A stretch of DNA of 64,000 nucleotides from Thiomicrorhabdus heinhorstiae (GTDB taxonomy: Bacteria > Pseudomonadota > Gammaproteobacteria > Thiomicrospirales > Thiomicrospiraceae): positions 186,001 through 250,000 of the forward strand of contig NZ_JACBGI020000001.1 of the NCBI RefSeq assembly GCF_013391765.2, written 5' to 3'. The notes below the pieces were generated by a model. That model was not told where the DNA came from. It did no database searches and worked only from the letters and a program-made list of their open reading frames with translations. Positions 9,194 through 18,740 of the stretch are shown in pieces. A program made the translations under genes and the position numbers. The stretch's first letter is position 1. Every line of letters begins with the position of its first letter.

Positions 9194-9270
9194 TGGCGGA
9201 GCGGACGGGATTCGAACCCGCGACCCCCTGCGTGACAGGCAGGTATTCTAACCAGCTGAACTACCGCTCC
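9194..9270 (-). tRNA. tRNA-Asp (anticodon GTC), promoter-distal copy
   Basis: A full cloverleaf of 77 bases including an encoded CCA end. The anticodon loop is CTGTCAC, giving GTC, and the T loop reads GTTCGAATC. It is identical base for base to the copy at 9458-9534. It is the last of four tRNAs in the minus-strand cluster. Confidence 0.96.
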
Positions 9271-9278
9271 TAATTGTA

Positions 9279-9354
9279 TGGTGGGTGATACTGGGCTCGA
9301 ACCAGTGACCCTCGCCTTGTAAGGGCGATGCTCTCCCAACTGAGCTAATCACCC
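9279..9354 (-). tRNA. tRNA-Val (anticodon TAC), promoter-distal copy
   Basis: A 76-base cloverleaf including CCA. The anticodon loop CTTACAA gives TAC. Identical to the copy at 9536-9611. An 8-base spacer separates it from the following tRNA-Asp. Confidence 0.96.
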
Positions 9355-9420
9355 AGGATAACTCCGAACAGTCTTACTTAAATGCATTCCGGATGTTTAT
9401 TGCAAACTCCTGTCGATTTG

Positions 9421-9450
9421 CAATAAAAAAGGTAGTTAACAAACTACCTT
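9421..9450 (-). terminator. Intrinsic terminator between the two tRNA cassettes
   Basis: AAGGTAGT / ACTACCTT stem (9429-9436 and 9443-9450), 6-base loop, followed on the minus strand by TTTTTTATTG. It lies directly after the first tRNA-Asp, so the second cassette is transcribed by read-through or from a promoter I cannot see. Confidence 0.75.
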
Positions 9451-9457
9451 CTAAATA

Positions 9458-9534
9458 TGGCGGAGCGGACGGGATTCGAACCCGCGACCCCCTGCGTGAC
9501 AGGCAGGTATTCTAACCAGCTGAACTACCGCTCC
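9458..9534 (-). tRNA. tRNA-Asp (anticodon GTC), promoter-proximal copy
   Basis: A 77-base cloverleaf with encoded CCA and GTC anticodon, the same sequence as 9194-9270. Only one base separates it from the preceding tRNA-Val. Confidence 0.96.
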
Positions 9535-9535
9535 G

Positions 9536-9611
9536 TGGTGGGTGATACTGGGCTCGAACCAGTGACCCTCGCCTTGTAAGGGCGATGCTCTCCCAACTGA
9601 GCTAATCACCC
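9536..9611 (-). tRNA. tRNA-Val (anticodon TAC), promoter-proximal copy
   Basis: A 76-base cloverleaf with encoded CCA and TAC anticodon, the same sequence as 9279-9354. First gene of the tRNA transcript. Confidence 0.96.
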
Positions 9612-9671
9612 AATCAATTCCGCCTGTATGCCGCTCTGGGCCTCGCTTGGCGTCCTTAATTGATGTGGCGT

Positions 9672-9699
9672 ATTATAGAGAGTTGGGAGAGCATGTCAA
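9672..9699 (-). promoter_or_regulatory. Sigma-70 promoter of the tRNA-Val/Asp cluster
   Basis: On the minus strand TTGACA (9699-9694) and TATAAT (9677-9672) are separated by 16 bases. The -10 is followed by ACGCC, a G+C-rich discriminator of the kind found at stringently controlled stable-RNA promoters. Control by ppGpp is inference. Confidence 0.88.
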
Positions 9700-9735
9700 A
9701 TAAATTTAACGCTTTTTTGTCACTTTTTTTACAAC

Positions 9736-10008
9736 TTAGTTCACAGCGTCTTTAAGAGCCTTACCAGCGGTAAATTTTGGAACTTTAGCCGCAGGAATCT
9801 GCATTTCAGCACCAGTTTGAGGGTTGCGACCAGTACGGGCAGCACGCTCACCAACTTTAAAAGTTCCGAAACCGATAATCGCAACGGTATCACCAGCGCT
9901 CATTGCTTTTGTAATGGCTGAAACAGTTGCATCCAATGCTTTAGCAGCATCTGCTTTAGTTAGTCCAGCTTCTTCTGCGATTGCGCTTACTAGTTCAGAT
10001 TTATTCAT
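9736..10008 (-). CDS. hupB: DNA-binding protein HU-beta
   Basis: A 90-residue histone-like protein that bends and compacts DNA as a dimer. It starts [10 protein letters not shown] and carries the [18 protein letters not shown] beta-arm signature followed by the family's C-terminal helix. The frame is open four codons further upstream, but GGAGA lies six bases before the ATG at 10008, so I chose that start. Its place directly after lon matches the conserved clpX-lon-hupB order of gammaproteobacteria. Confidence 0.95.
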   Translation of the reverse strand: MNKSELVSAIAEEAGLTKADAAKALDATVSAITKAMSAGDTVAIIGFGTFKVGERAARTGRNPQTGAEMQIPAAKVPKFTAGKALKDAVN

Positions 10009-10108
10009 TTGATTCTCCATGAGTTACGTTTCTTATGTCATATCCACCACTAAGGCTTAGGCATTTATAGCAATCCTCTATTCTCAGTGTCAAGCAAAAT
10101 TCCTTTAA

Positions 10109-10123
10109 AACCCTTGAAAAGGG
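10109..10123 (-). terminator. Weak hairpin after lon
   Basis: CCCTT / AAGGG stem (10111-10115, 10119-10123) with a 3-base loop followed on the minus strand by four T. It is short and may only attenuate lon transcription before hupB. Confidence 0.4.
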
Positions 10124-10128
10124 CTCTA

Positions 10129-12570
10129 TTAGTGGTGTTCACTGCGATTTTTCTGCTGATTACGACGATTATTTTTGTCAAAAGCAGGAGGATCGATTTC
10201 CGCTTCAACCCCCTTCTCGTCTTCCGACTTCAAAAGTTTCGGCGGTGTCGTCAAGGCTAATTCCAGCACTTCGTCCACCCATTGGACCGGGTGAATATCC
10301 AGATTATTTTTAACTTCATCCGGAACATCGGCCAAATCGCGTACGTTATCATGCGGAATCAACACGGTTTTAATCCCACCTCTCAGTGCGGCCAGCAATT
10401 TCTCTTTCAGCCCTCCGATAGGTAAAACTTCGCCGCGTAAAGTAATCTCACCGGTCATCGCTACTTCAGCCTTAACCGGAATATTGGTTAAAGCCGAGGT
10501 AATTGCAGTACAAATCGCAATACCGGCGCTAGGCCCGTCTTTTTTCGTTGCGCCTTCCGGGAAGTGCAAATGGAGATCAAAATTCTCGTAAAACTCTTCG
10601 GTCAACCCTAGATCCTCAGAACGACTGCGAATCACGCTCATTGCCGTCTGTACCGATTCCTGCATAACACTGCCCAACTGTCCGGTACTGGAGAGTTTTC
10701 CTTTACCAGGCATAGCTGTGGCCTCAATACGCAACAGATCTCCGCCGACACGAGTCCAAGCCAGGCCAGCAACCTGCCCGATGCGGTTTTCTTCATCGGC
10801 CAAACCGATTCGGTAACGGGCTACACCCAAGTACTCTTCCAAATCACCGGCATCGACACGGATTGTTTTTAAGGAATCATCAAATACCAGCTTTTTGACT
10901 GCCTTACGGCAGATTTTTGCCAATTCCCGTGCCAGCAGGCGGACACCCGCTTCTCTGGTATAGGTTTGAATAATGCCACGAATCGCCCCTTCTGTGACTT
11001 CCAGCTCTTTCTCTTTAATACCATGCTCTTTTTTCGATTTCGGTAACAAATGGCGTTGGGCAATATTCAGTTTCTCCGGCTCGGTATAACCGGACAAATT
11101 AATCACTTCCATACGATCCAGCAATGCTTCAGGAATATCCATCGAGTTCGAAGTTGCGACAAACATGACATCCGATAAATCATAGTCCACTTCCAGATAG
11201 TGGTCGTTAAAACTATGATTTTGCTCAGGATCCAGAACTTCCAGCAAAGCAGCAGCCGGATCACCACGCATATCGCTCGACATCTTGTCGATTTCATCCA
11301 GCAGGAATAATGGATTTCTCGTGCCGGCACTTTGCATTTTTTGAATAATTTTGCCTGGCAGCGCCCCGATGTAAGTTTTGCGATGTCCTCGGATTTCAGC
11401 TTCGTCACGCACGCCGCCCAGAGCCATCCGCACATATTTACGATTGGTTGCTTCGGCGATCGATTTAGCCAAAGAGGTTTTACCGACACCTGGCGGACCA
11501 ACTAAACACAGAATCGGCCCTTTCATCTTCTTAACACGTTTTTGTACCGCGAGGTACTCAATAATGCGTTCTTTTACCTTCTCCAGTCCATAGTGCTGGG
11601 AATCCAGAATTGTTTGTGCTTTAGGCAGGTCATTTGAAACACGGCTGCGTTTTTTCCACGGGATATCGATCAACCAGTCAAGGTAGTTTCGTACTACCGT
11701 TGCTTCGGAAGACTGCGATGGCATCATTTTCAGTTTTTTCAGTTCCGATTGTGCCTTCTGCTTCGCTTCATCACTCATCCCGGCTTTTTCGATGCGCTCG
11801 TTCAGCTGATCCATTTCATTAACGGCTGCTTCGTCCCCGCCAGCCAATTCGCTATGAATCGCTTTGATTTTTTCATTTAAATAATACTCGCGCTGAGTTT
11901 TATCCATCTGCTTTTTAACACGAGTAGTAATACGCTTTTCCGACTCCAACAGTTCAAGCTCGGTTTCAACCATCGCCAGTACCCGCTCAAGGCGCTCGGT
12001 CACAGAAGTCATCTCCAACAACGTCTGCTTCTCTTTAACACCAAGATTCAAGTTGGCGGAAATCAGATCCACCATGCGATCAGGATTTTCTTCTTTTTGC
12101 ACAGAACTGCGAACTTCGGATGGAATCTTCTTCTTATGATCAGTAAAGACGGCGAAACGCTCTTTTAAAGTGCGCATCAGTACCAGCTTATCAGCCGGAT
12201 TATCTTCGACCGATTGTAGAACCTGCACATCGCCCATCAAAACATTGTCATTATTATTCAAAGACAACAACTGAAAACGCTCAACCCCTTCAACCAATAC
12301 CTTGACTGTTCCATCAGGAAGTTTCAACAGCTGGAGAATATTGGCCATAGTGCCGACTTCATATAAGTCTTCAAGAGTTGGCACATCCAACTCTGCGCTC
12401 TTCTGAGCGACCAAAAAAATCTGTTTATCGCCATTCATCGCTTCGTTTAGTGCACGGATCGATTTTTCTCTGCCGACAAACAACGGCATTACATTGCCCG
12501 GAAATACAACAACATCACGTAACGGTAACACCAGCACATTCATTTTCATTTCAATTTGATCTATATTCAT
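10129..12570 (-). CDS. lon: ATP-dependent protease La (Lon)
   Basis: An 813-residue cytoplasmic protease that degrades misfolded and regulatory proteins. The N-terminal substrate domain begins [15 protein letters not shown]. The AAA+ module has Walker [10 protein letters not shown] and Walker [11 protein letters not shown] near residues 360 and 420. The C-terminal proteolytic domain has the catalytic Ser in [10 protein letters not shown] (near residue 680) and the dyad Lys in the following LKEKLLAA region. Length is normal for the LonA class. AAGGA precedes the ATG. It lies between clpX and hupB. I see no convincing heat-shock promoter in the 247 bases upstream. Confidence 0.96.
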   Translation of the reverse strand: MNIDQIEMKMNVLVLPLRDVVVFPGNVMPLFVGREKSIRALNEAMNGDKQIFLVAQKSAELDVPTLEDLYEVGTMANILQLLKLPDGTVKVLVEGVERFQLLSLNNNDNVLMGDVQVLQSVEDNPADKLVLMRTLKERFAVFTDHKKKIPSEVRSSVQKEENPDRMVDLISANLNLGVKEKQTLLEMTSVTERLERVLAMVETELELLESEKRITTRVKKQMDKTQREYYLNEKIKAIHSELAGGDEAAVNEMDQLNERIEKAGMSDEAKQKAQSELKKLKMMPSQSSEATVVRNYLDWLIDIPWKKRSRVSNDLPKAQTILDSQHYGLEKVKERIIEYLAVQKRVKKMKGPILCLVGPPGVGKTSLAKSIAEATNRKYVRMALGGVRDEAEIRGHRKTYIGALPGKIIQKMQSAGTRNPLFLLDEIDKMSSDMRGDPAAALLEVLDPEQNHSFNDHYLEVDYDLSDVMFVATSNSMDIPEALLDRMEVINLSGYTEPEKLNIAQRHLLPKSKKEHGIKEKELEVTEGAIRGIIQTYTREAGVRLLARELAKICRKAVKKLVFDDSLKTIRVDAGDLEEYLGVARYRIGLADEENRIGQVAGLAWTRVGGDLLRIEATAMPGKGKLSSTGQLGSVMQESVQTAMSVIRSRSEDLGLTEEFYENFDLHLHFPEGATKKDGPSAGIAICTAITSALTNIPVKAEVAMTGEITLRGEVLPIGGLKEKLLAALRGGIKTVLIPHDNVRDLADVPDEVKNNLDIHPVQWVDEVLELALTTPPKLLKSEDEKGVEAEIDPPAFDKNNRRNQQKNRSEHH

Positions 12571-12768
12571 CTCGATCCTTCTAGCGTGTCCGCTTTCTTA
12601 GATATTCATCAGTATTTTTATCTGCCGGTTTATGAAGTTCTCCACATTCTGTAGAGATAAAAAGGTCCGATCTCTGCAAACCATAAACCATATCGTCGGG
12701 TTAATCTAAAAGGTAAGTCATTCCGTTTTATTGATTTTACGGCTATTCAAAAAAGATAGAGCTGTGAA

Positions 12769-12792
12769 GAAACCGACCGCAAAGCCGGTTTC
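12769..12792 (-). terminator. Hairpin after clpX
   Basis: GAAACCG / CGGTTTC stem (12769-12775, 12786-12792) just after the clpX stop, with no immediate T run on the minus strand. It could be a weak terminator or an mRNA 3' end stabiliser. Confidence 0.4.
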
Positions 12793-12817
12793 GAATGGCA
12801 ACCTAAAATTTAGGCAA

Positions 12818-14077
12818 TTATTCGCTGGAGGCTTTGGCTGTCGCTTCTTCTTGGTAAACCAACATCGGTGATTTTTTACCTTGAATCACTGCTTTGTTAA
12901 TAACGACTTTATCGACATTTTTCAAGCTCGGAAGGTCATACATTGTGTCAAGAAGCAGCTGTTCCATAATAGAACGCAGACCACGAGCTCCAGTTTTACG
13001 TTCGATAGCAAGGTGTGCAATTTCAATCAACGCATCTTTACGGAATTGCAGTTCCGCACCTTCCAGTTCAAACATTTTCTGGAACTGCTTGACCAGAGCG
13101 TTTTTCGGTTCGGTCAGGATTTGTACCAAAGCTTCCTCGTTTAGCTCTTCCAAAGCGGCTACCATCGGTAAACGTCCTACGAACTCAGGAATCAAACCGA
13201 ACTTGATTAGGTCTTCAGGCTCAATTTGGCGGAATTTTTCAGTTAGGCTCAACTTGTTCTCTTCGCTGCGAACTTGCGCAGAGAAACCGATGCCGACATC
13301 TTTTTCGATACGTTGATCGATGATTTTATCCAGCCCTTCAAAGGCGCCGCCGACAATGAACAGGATCTTTGATGTGTCGACCTGAATCATATCCTGGTTA
13401 GGGTGTTTTCTTCCGCCTTGAGGAGGTACGGAAGCCATGGTTCCTTCGACCAGTTTCAATAACGCTTGTTGAACACCTTCACCGGATACGTCACGTGTGA
13501 TTGACGGATTTTCCGATTTACGCGTGATCTTATCGATCTCGTCGATATAGATAATCCCGCGTTCGGCCTTCTCAGGATCGTTATCGCAACGCTGCAACAG
13601 CTTAAGAATAATGCTCTCGACATCCTCACCGACATAACCCGCTTCAGTCAAAGTAGTTGCATCGGCAATTGCGAAAGGCACATCCAACAAACGGGCCAGA
13701 GTCTGAGCCAAAAGCGTTTTCCCGGAACCGGTCGGACCGATCAGTAGAATATTACTTTTGGTCAATTCGACATCGTCTTTCATGTGCGCGTTCTGCAAAC
13801 GCTTGTAGTGGTTATAGACGGCAACCGAAAGGACTTTTTTCGCCTGATGCTGCCCGATGACGTAATCATCGAGAATCTCGCTGATCTCGCGCGGAGTCGG
13901 CAAAGATTCAAGTTCGAATTTTCCGATGTCCTCTTCGCCGAACTCTTCGCGCAAAATATCGTTGCACAGCTCGACACATTCATCACAGATATAAACCGAA
14001 GGACCGGCAATTAATTTGCGAACTTCATCTTGTCCCTTTCCGCAAAAAGAGCAATGTAATGTTTTATCATGACTCAT
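12818..14077 (-). CDS. clpX: ClpX, ATPase subunit of ClpXP protease
   Basis: A 419-residue AAA+ unfoldase that feeds tagged proteins into ClpP. The N-terminal zinc-binding domain has CSFCGKG and CDECVELC, giving the four cysteines. Walker A is [12 protein letters not shown] and Walker B is [10 protein letters not shown]. The pore loop GYVGED and the ClpP-contacting IGF-type loop region are in the expected places. The frame is open three codons upstream, but AGGTGG precedes the ATG at 14077, which also gives the usual [10 protein letters not shown]-terminus. The clpP stop lies only 9 bases upstream, so clpP and clpX are one operon. Confidence 0.96.
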   Translation of the reverse strand: MSHDKTLHCSFCGKGQDEVRKLIAGPSVYICDECVELCNDILREEFGEEDIGKFELESLPTPREISEILDDYVIGQHQAKKVLSVAVYNHYKRLQNAHMKDDVELTKSNILLIGPTGSGKTLLAQTLARLLDVPFAIADATTLTEAGYVGEDVESIILKLLQRCDNDPEKAERGIIYIDEIDKITRKSENPSITRDVSGEGVQQALLKLVEGTMASVPPQGGRKHPNQDMIQVDTSKILFIVGGAFEGLDKIIDQRIEKDVGIGFSAQVRSEENKLSLTEKFRQIEPEDLIKFGLIPEFVGRLPMVAALEELNEEALVQILTEPKNALVKQFQKMFELEGAELQFRKDALIEIAHLAIERKTGARGLRSIMEQLLLDTMYDLPSLKNVDKVVINKAVIQGKKSPMLVYQEEATAKASSE

Positions 14078-14086
14078 TATTTCCAC

Positions 14087-14686
14087 CTATCGATTGCTGA
14101 TGACACGATCAATCAAGCCGTATTCACATGCTTGATCTGCGCTCATAAAGTTATCTCGGTCAGTATCTTTTTCAATTACTGATAGCTCTTGTCCAGTATG
14201 ATCGGCCAAAGCTCGATTTAATTTATCTTTGATCTGCATGATCTCCTGAGCGTGAATCTGAATATCACTTGCCTGCCCTTGAAAACCACCCAAAGGCTGG
14301 TGAATCATGACGCGTGAATTCGGCAAGGCAAAACGCTTGCCTTTCGCGCCGGCAGATAGCAAGAAAGATCCCATACTCGCAGCCTGGCCGATACACATGG
14401 TGCTGACATCAGGTTTGATAAAGCGCATGGTGTCGTAAATAGCCATACCGGCGGTAACACTGCCGCCTGGAGAATTAATATAGAGGTGAATGTCTTTATC
14501 GGGATTTTCCGATTCCAAAAACAGCATCTGGGCCACAATTAAGTTAGCCATATGATCTTCTACCTGACCGACCAGAAAAATTACCCGCTCTTTCAACAAT
14601 CTTGAATAAATATCGTAGGATCTTTCCCCACGACTGGTCTGTTCAATGACCATTGGTACTAATGCATTGTGAATCATATTTTCCAT
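14087..14686 (-). CDS. clpP: ClpP, proteolytic subunit of Clp protease
   Basis: A 199-residue serine peptidase that forms the barrel-shaped proteolytic chamber of ClpXP. The catalytic Ser104 lies in GQAASMGSF, His129 in MIHQPLGG, and the Asp in the DTDRDNFM segment. [12 protein letters not shown] is the oxyanion-loop region. The first ATG is used here; a second ATG three codons later is equally possible, and neither has an ideally spaced ribosome site. A strong terminator separates it from tig, so clpPX has its own promoter or depends on read-through. Confidence 0.95.
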   Translation of the reverse strand: MENMIHNALVPMVIEQTSRGERSYDIYSRLLKERVIFLVGQVEDHMANLIVAQMLFLESENPDKDIHLYINSPGGSVTAGMAIYDTMRFIKPDVSTMCIGQAASMGSFLLSAGAKGKRFALPNSRVMIHQPLGGFQGQASDIQIHAQEIMQIKDKLNRALADHTGQELSVIEKDTDRDNFMSADQACEYGLIDRVISNR

Positions 14687-14761
14687 CTTTTATTTTTTTC
14701 CTATCGCGGTCTTAATACTTTTTCGCTGATGTTCAGTTCTATATTAGCCGTTTCTTAGACA

Positions 14762-14820
14762 AAAAAAAACTTAACCCCGATGATAAAAATACTCTTTTAC
14801 CATCAGGATTAAGTTTTTTT
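14762..14820 (-). terminator. Long intrinsic terminator between tig and clpP
   Basis: A near-perfect stem of about 24 base pairs: ACTTAATCCTGATGG on one arm pairs with TCATCGGGGTTAAGT on the other with a few mismatches, flanked by A and T runs on both sides. It follows the tig stop on the minus strand. Confidence 0.88.
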
Positions 14821-14842
14821 GATTCAAGTCAGATTTTTAGAC

Positions 14843-16156
14843 TTAAGCAGCTGGACGAATCACTTCATCAAACGTCTTGCTAACTTCAGTCACATCGGCT
14901 TCAGCCAAAATCTTCTCAGCAACTTTGTTTTCAACCAGCATGGCACGAATTTCATAACGTGCACCAGGGTTTTGCGCATACCAGCTAATTACTTCCTGCG
15001 GCTCTTCGTATGAAGATGCTTGCTCGCTGATATAGGCTTCAACTTCTTCATCGCTGGCTTCAAGGTTATTCGCTTTAATCAAATCGCCGATGATCAAACC
15101 AAGCTTAACACGCTCACGCGCCTGATCTTCGAAGTGCGCCGCTTCGATTTTAACGTCTTCGGCCTTCATGCCTTGTTGCTGCATGTTTTGTACCATCTGA
15201 TCCATCAAGCTCTTAACTTCTTTGTCAACCAATGACTTAGGAAGCTGAACATCAACAATCTGTTCAACTGCTTTTAGAACCGAAGTACGGTTGTTGTTTT
15301 CAACGGCACGTTGCAGTTCTTTCACCATGCTGTCTTTGATTTCAGCTGTCAAAGATTCAACTTTACCGTCTTCGATACCGAATGAAGTTACGAATTCTTC
15401 GTTAACTTCTGGAAGTTGCTTAGTTGAAATAGAGTGTACCGTGATATCGAAAGTCGCTGCTTTACCTTTCAGGTTCTCTGCATGGTACTCTTCCGGGAAA
15501 GTCACTTCGATCGTTTTCTCTTCACCTTTTTTCATACCGATGATTCCGTCTTCGAAACCTGGGATCATACGACCTGAACCCAATTCAAGAGGAACGTTTT
15601 CTGCAGAACCGCCTTCAAAGGCTTCACCGTCGACTTTACCGACGAAATCGATAATAACCTGTTCACCAGCCTTGGCTTTCTTGGCGGCACTCTTTGAAGG
15701 TTTCCAAGCCATACGTTGTTCACGCAGACGATCGATCATTTTAGAGACGTCTTCGTCAGTTACTTCAGCACTGACTTTCTCAACCTTGATTGAACCAAAT
15801 TCAGGCAAAGTGATTTCAGGGTAAGTTTCAAAACGAGCTGTAAAGGTAACCTGACCGTTTTCATCGTTCAACTCGTCGAACATCGGATAGCCCGCTACTT
15901 GCAAAGACTCTTGCTCAACCGCGTCATAGAAAGCTTTCTGCAAGGCTTCACCCATAACTTCCTGATGAACTTGCGCACCGTGGCGTTTTTTAACGACGCT
16001 TAGCGGAACTTTCCCTGGACGGAAACCATCCATTTTCACATTGCGACGGATTTCGTTTAAACGCTTTTCAATATTTGCGTTTAGCTCATCTGACGGAAAA
16101 CTGACCGTCATTTTGTGTTCAAGGCCTTGTTCTGGCTTTTCTACAGTTACTTGCAT
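14843..16156 (-). CDS. tig: Trigger factor
   Basis: A 437-residue ribosome-bound chaperone and peptidyl-prolyl isomerase. The N-terminal ribosome-binding domain contains the signature GFRPGKVPLSVVKK (near residues 45-58). The FKBP-type PPIase domain, with VIIDFVGKVDGEAFEGG, spans roughly 160-240. The helical C-terminal arms follow. Length matches the family (E. coli 432). It is the first gene of the tig-clpP-clpX-lon-hupB block and has its own promoter at 16239-16267. Confidence 0.96.
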   Translation of the reverse strand: MQVTVEKPEQGLEHKMTVSFPSDELNANIEKRLNEIRRNVKMDGFRPGKVPLSVVKKRHGAQVHQEVMGEALQKAFYDAVEQESLQVAGYPMFDELNDENGQVTFTARFETYPEITLPEFGSIKVEKVSAEVTDEDVSKMIDRLREQRMAWKPSKSAAKKAKAGEQVIIDFVGKVDGEAFEGGSAENVPLELGSGRMIPGFEDGIIGMKKGEEKTIEVTFPEEYHAENLKGKAATFDITVHSISTKQLPEVNEEFVTSFGIEDGKVESLTAEIKDSMVKELQRAVENNNRTSVLKAVEQIVDVQLPKSLVDKEVKSLMDQMVQNMQQQGMKAEDVKIEAAHFEDQARERVKLGLIIGDLIKANNLEASDEEVEAYISEQASSYEEPQEVISWYAQNPGARYEIRAMLVENKVAEKILAEADVTEVSKTFDEVIRPAA

Positions 16157-16238
16157 ATTAGAATCTCAAATTTTTGAATATTTCAACCAATGGATAAACC
16201 AACCGAACATCGCAATTGGTCTAAATTTTAGGCTGAAA

Positions 16239-16267
16239 ATTATACTGATTTACTGTGTATTTTCAAA
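16239..16267 (-). promoter_or_regulatory. Sigma-70 promoter of tig
   Basis: On the minus strand TTTGAA (16267-16262), 17-base spacer, TATAAT (16244-16239). It lies about 80 bases upstream of the tig start codon. Confidence 0.7.
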
Positions 16268-16464
16268 GAAAAAGCGTTTATTTCGCGTGCAAAAAAAAGC
16301 AAACCGATTGTTTTGTAAGCTAAAAATGCTAAAATAAGCGCCATTTAAAAATAAGCTTATATATTAAAAAAGCTTGTTTATATGTCAGGGAGTGTTGAAA
16401 CCGTGTGAATTCGTACCCCGGACACTGAAATCGAACTCTTATAATGTTTACGAGGTGTTTAAAC

Positions 16465-16668
16465 ATGACCATTGAAAAGATCATTATGCTGATTGCCGGA
16501 ACCGTTGTCTTGGCAAGCACACTACTTAGTGTTTACCACGACCAGGCTTGGCTGTACCTAACCGGATTCGTTGGTGCAAACCTGCTATTCGCCGGCCTGA
16601 CAGGCTTTTGCCCTATGGTAAAAATCTTGCGTAAATTCGGTTTAAAACACGGCTGCGCATTTAAATAG
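16465..16668 (+). CDS. YgaP-type DUF2892 small membrane protein
   Basis: A 67-residue protein with two transmembrane helices (about residues 5-22 and 28-46) and the TGFCPMVKILRKFGL signature near the C-terminus that defines DUF2892, the membrane part of YgaP-like proteins. Most such proteins carry this domain alone, without the rhodanese domain of YgaP. Its biochemical role is unknown. I use the ATG at 16465, preceded by GAGG; an ATG seven codons earlier overlaps a TATAAT and has no ribosome site. A strong terminator follows. Confidence 0.8.
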   Translation: MTIEKIIMLIAGTVVLASTLLSVYHDQAWLYLTGFVGANLLFAGLTGFCPMVKILRKFGLKHGCAFK

Positions 16669-16695
16669 CACCAAGCCTCACAACGGTTTACGCAT

Positions 16696-16728
16696 AAAAA
16701 ACGCCCGGATTCGGGCGTTTTTTATTTT
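16696..16728. terminator. Bidirectional terminator
   Basis: ACGCCCG / CGGGCGT stem (16701-16707, 16712-16718), loop GATT, with an A run before and a T run after. It ends both the DUF2892 gene (+) and the ABC-F gene (-). Confidence 0.9.
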
Positions 16729-16737
16729 TGCAATTCA

Positions 16738-18660
16738 TTACTCGTTTTCAAACTCTTCACGAATCGACTGAATCTCCTCTTCCAGCTCCAGCCATTGCAT
16801 TTCCAGTTCTTCATGTCGCTGTTGACAAATTGCCTCCTGCTTCAAACACTCCTGCAAACGCGCTTGATTTCCATCCTCATACAGACTCTGATCTTCCATC
16901 AATGCGTGGTGTTCAGCCAGTTGTTGTTGAATTTTTGCCAATTCATCCTCAACTTTCTTTTGCTTGGACTTATAAGGTTTCAATCGCCCTTCCAGTAACT
17001 TGCGTTGCTGCGCATTCGCCTGGCGTAACTGCTTGCGGTTCTGGCTGTTATTTTTGCCTTCTTCAGATTTCTGTTCACTGGCTTGCTGCCGGATTCGCTT
17101 CAACTGGGCTTGCAGATAGTCATCCAAATCACCGTGAAAGTGACTGACTTCACCTTCATGCACCCACCAGAATTGATCGGCAATCGACGCCAACAGATGC
17201 TTGTCGTGACTGACGACGATCAAAGCCCCGGAAAACTCCTGCAATGCAATTTCCAAGGCATCCCGGGTTTCCATGTCCAGATGGTTAGTCGGTTCGTCGA
17301 GAATGATAAGGTTCGGTTGCTGAAACACAATAATCGCCAATGCCAAACGTGCTTTTTCACCGCCGGAAAAGCATTCGATCGATTCCAGGCATTGCTGATT
17401 GGAAAAGCCGAAACCACCAAGAAAATCGCGCGCTTCCTGATCACTCGGAGCATCCGGCAGTTTCAACAGATGCTGCAACGGACTCTGTTCTAGTGACAGT
17501 GTTTCCAACTGGTGCTGGGAAAAGTAGCCGAATTTGACGCCCTTGGCTGTTACGATCTTGCCTTTTTGCGCCTGTAACTCACCGACCAGCAATTTGATCA
17601 GTGTCGTTTTACCTGAACCGTTAATACCGACCAAGCCGATTCGATCGCCGGCGCGCAAAACCAGATCGGTATGCTTAAGAATTGCTTTATCGCCGTAAGC
17701 AAAATCCAACCCGCGGAGTTCCATCATCGGATCCGGCTGGTATTTCGGTTCGGCAAATTGAAAATGAAACGGATTCAATGCTTGCACAGCAGCCACCGTT
17801 TCCATTCTTTGCAAGGCTTTTACCCGGCTTTGCGCTTGCTTTGCTTTACTGGCTTTAGCTTTAAAACGTTCGATAAAGCTCTTTAAGTGCTGCATCTGCT
17901 GCTTTTGCTTATCATGCAGCGCCTGCTGCTGCATCAAGCGTTCGTTTTTCTGCCGTTCAAAAGCTGCAAAATTACCGCTGTAATAATAGATTTTTTGCTG
18001 ATCGATATGAGCAATCCCCTGAACGACTTCATCCAGAAAATCACGGTCATGGGAAATAACCAGCAGCGCTCCCTCATAGGACTTCAACCATTGCTCCAAC
18101 CAGGCAACCGCTTCAATGTCCAGATGGTTTGTCGGTTCGTCCAGCAAGAGTAAATCCGCTCTTTGCATCAGTGCTCTGGCTAATTTCAAACGCACCTGCC
18201 AACCGCCGGAAAACTGTTTTAAAGATTTTTGCAGATCTTCATCCGAAAATCCCAGGCCGTATAGAAGTTGTCTGGCTTTAGTCGGCACTTCATAGGCGCG
18301 AATTCGATCCAGTTGGTCATAAGCTGCAACAATTCTCTGCTGTTCCCCATCCTCTTCGGCCAACTGTAATTCTTTTTGCGCTTGAGCATACAAGCTGTCA
18401 CCGTCACAAACAAAGTCCAGCACCTTTGACTGAGTGCTTTCAACCTCTTGCTCAACATAACCGATCAACCAGTCGGCCGGAAAAAAAACTTGTCCACTAT
18501 CAAGCGGAACTTCGCCCATTAGGGCCTTAAACAGCGTGGTTTTGCCCACACCGTTTTGACCGATTAAACCGACCTTCTGCCCAGGATAAATCGATAAATT
18601 GGCATCGGAAAAAAGGAGTTTGGTTCCAGCGCGAACGCTTAGCTGTTGAAGTGAGATCAT
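16738..18660 (-). CDS. yheS: ABC-F family ATPase, YheS-like
   Basis: A 640-residue soluble protein with two ABC domains and no membrane segments. Walker A motifs are GQNGVGKTTLF near residue 36 and GINGSGKTTLI near residue 347. Both Walker B regions continue as LDEPTNHLD, the ABC-F hallmark. Between them lies the charged linker rich in Gln/Lys (RLMQQQALHDKQKQQMQH). The last 110 residues form a predicted coiled coil. ABC-F proteins act on ribosomes, relieving stalls in translation. Length and N-terminus (MISLQQLSVRAG) fit the YheS subgroup; assignment to YheS rather than Uup or EttA is by resemblance. Confidence 0.85.
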   Translation of the reverse strand: MISLQQLSVRAGTKLLFSDANLSIYPGQKVGLIGQNGVGKTTLFKALMGEVPLDSGQVFFPADWLIGYVEQEVESTQSKVLDFVCDGDSLYAQAQKELQLAEEDGEQQRIVAAYDQLDRIRAYEVPTKARQLLYGLGFSDEDLQKSLKQFSGGWQVRLKLARALMQRADLLLLDEPTNHLDIEAVAWLEQWLKSYEGALLVISHDRDFLDEVVQGIAHIDQQKIYYYSGNFAAFERQKNERLMQQQALHDKQKQQMQHLKSFIERFKAKASKAKQAQSRVKALQRMETVAAVQALNPFHFQFAEPKYQPDPMMELRGLDFAYGDKAILKHTDLVLRAGDRIGLVGINGSGKTTLIKLLVGELQAQKGKIVTAKGVKFGYFSQHQLETLSLEQSPLQHLLKLPDAPSDQEARDFLGGFGFSNQQCLESIECFSGGEKARLALAIIVFQQPNLIILDEPTNHLDMETRDALEIALQEFSGALIVVSHDKHLLASIADQFWWVHEGEVSHFHGDLDDYLQAQLKRIRQQASEQKSEEGKNNSQNRKQLRQANAQQRKLLEGRLKPYKSKQKKVEDELAKIQQQLAEHHALMEDQSLYEDGNQARLQECLKQEAICQQRHEELEMQWLELEEEIQSIREEFENE

Positions 18661-18692
18661 CTAAAACAAAAGACACTATAAAAATTGACGAT

Positions 18693-18719
18693 AAAAACAG
18701 GCTGCCGAAATCGCAGCCT
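18693..18719 (-). terminator. Intrinsic terminator after lolD
   Basis: AGGCTGC / GCAGCCT stem (18699-18705, 18713-18719) with a 7-base loop, followed on the minus strand by GTTTTTAT. Confidence 0.8.
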
Positions 18720-18740
18720 CGGAATAGATCTACCGGGATG

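Noticed and set aside
9091-9339. 82-codon minus-strand ORF
   Set aside because: It runs through tRNA-Val and tRNA-Asp genes and their terminator, so it is not coding.
12571-12817. Sigma-32 heat-shock promoter for lon
   Set aside because: Expected from E. coli, but no sequence resembling CTTGAAA with a CCCCAT-type -10 at proper spacing is visible on the minus strand.
14843-16156. Long plus-strand ORFs opposite tig (for example 15291-15824)
   Set aside because: Shadow frames of trigger factor; no family features. The same holds for large antisense frames opposite clpX, thiC, acnB, pnp and the M16 protease.
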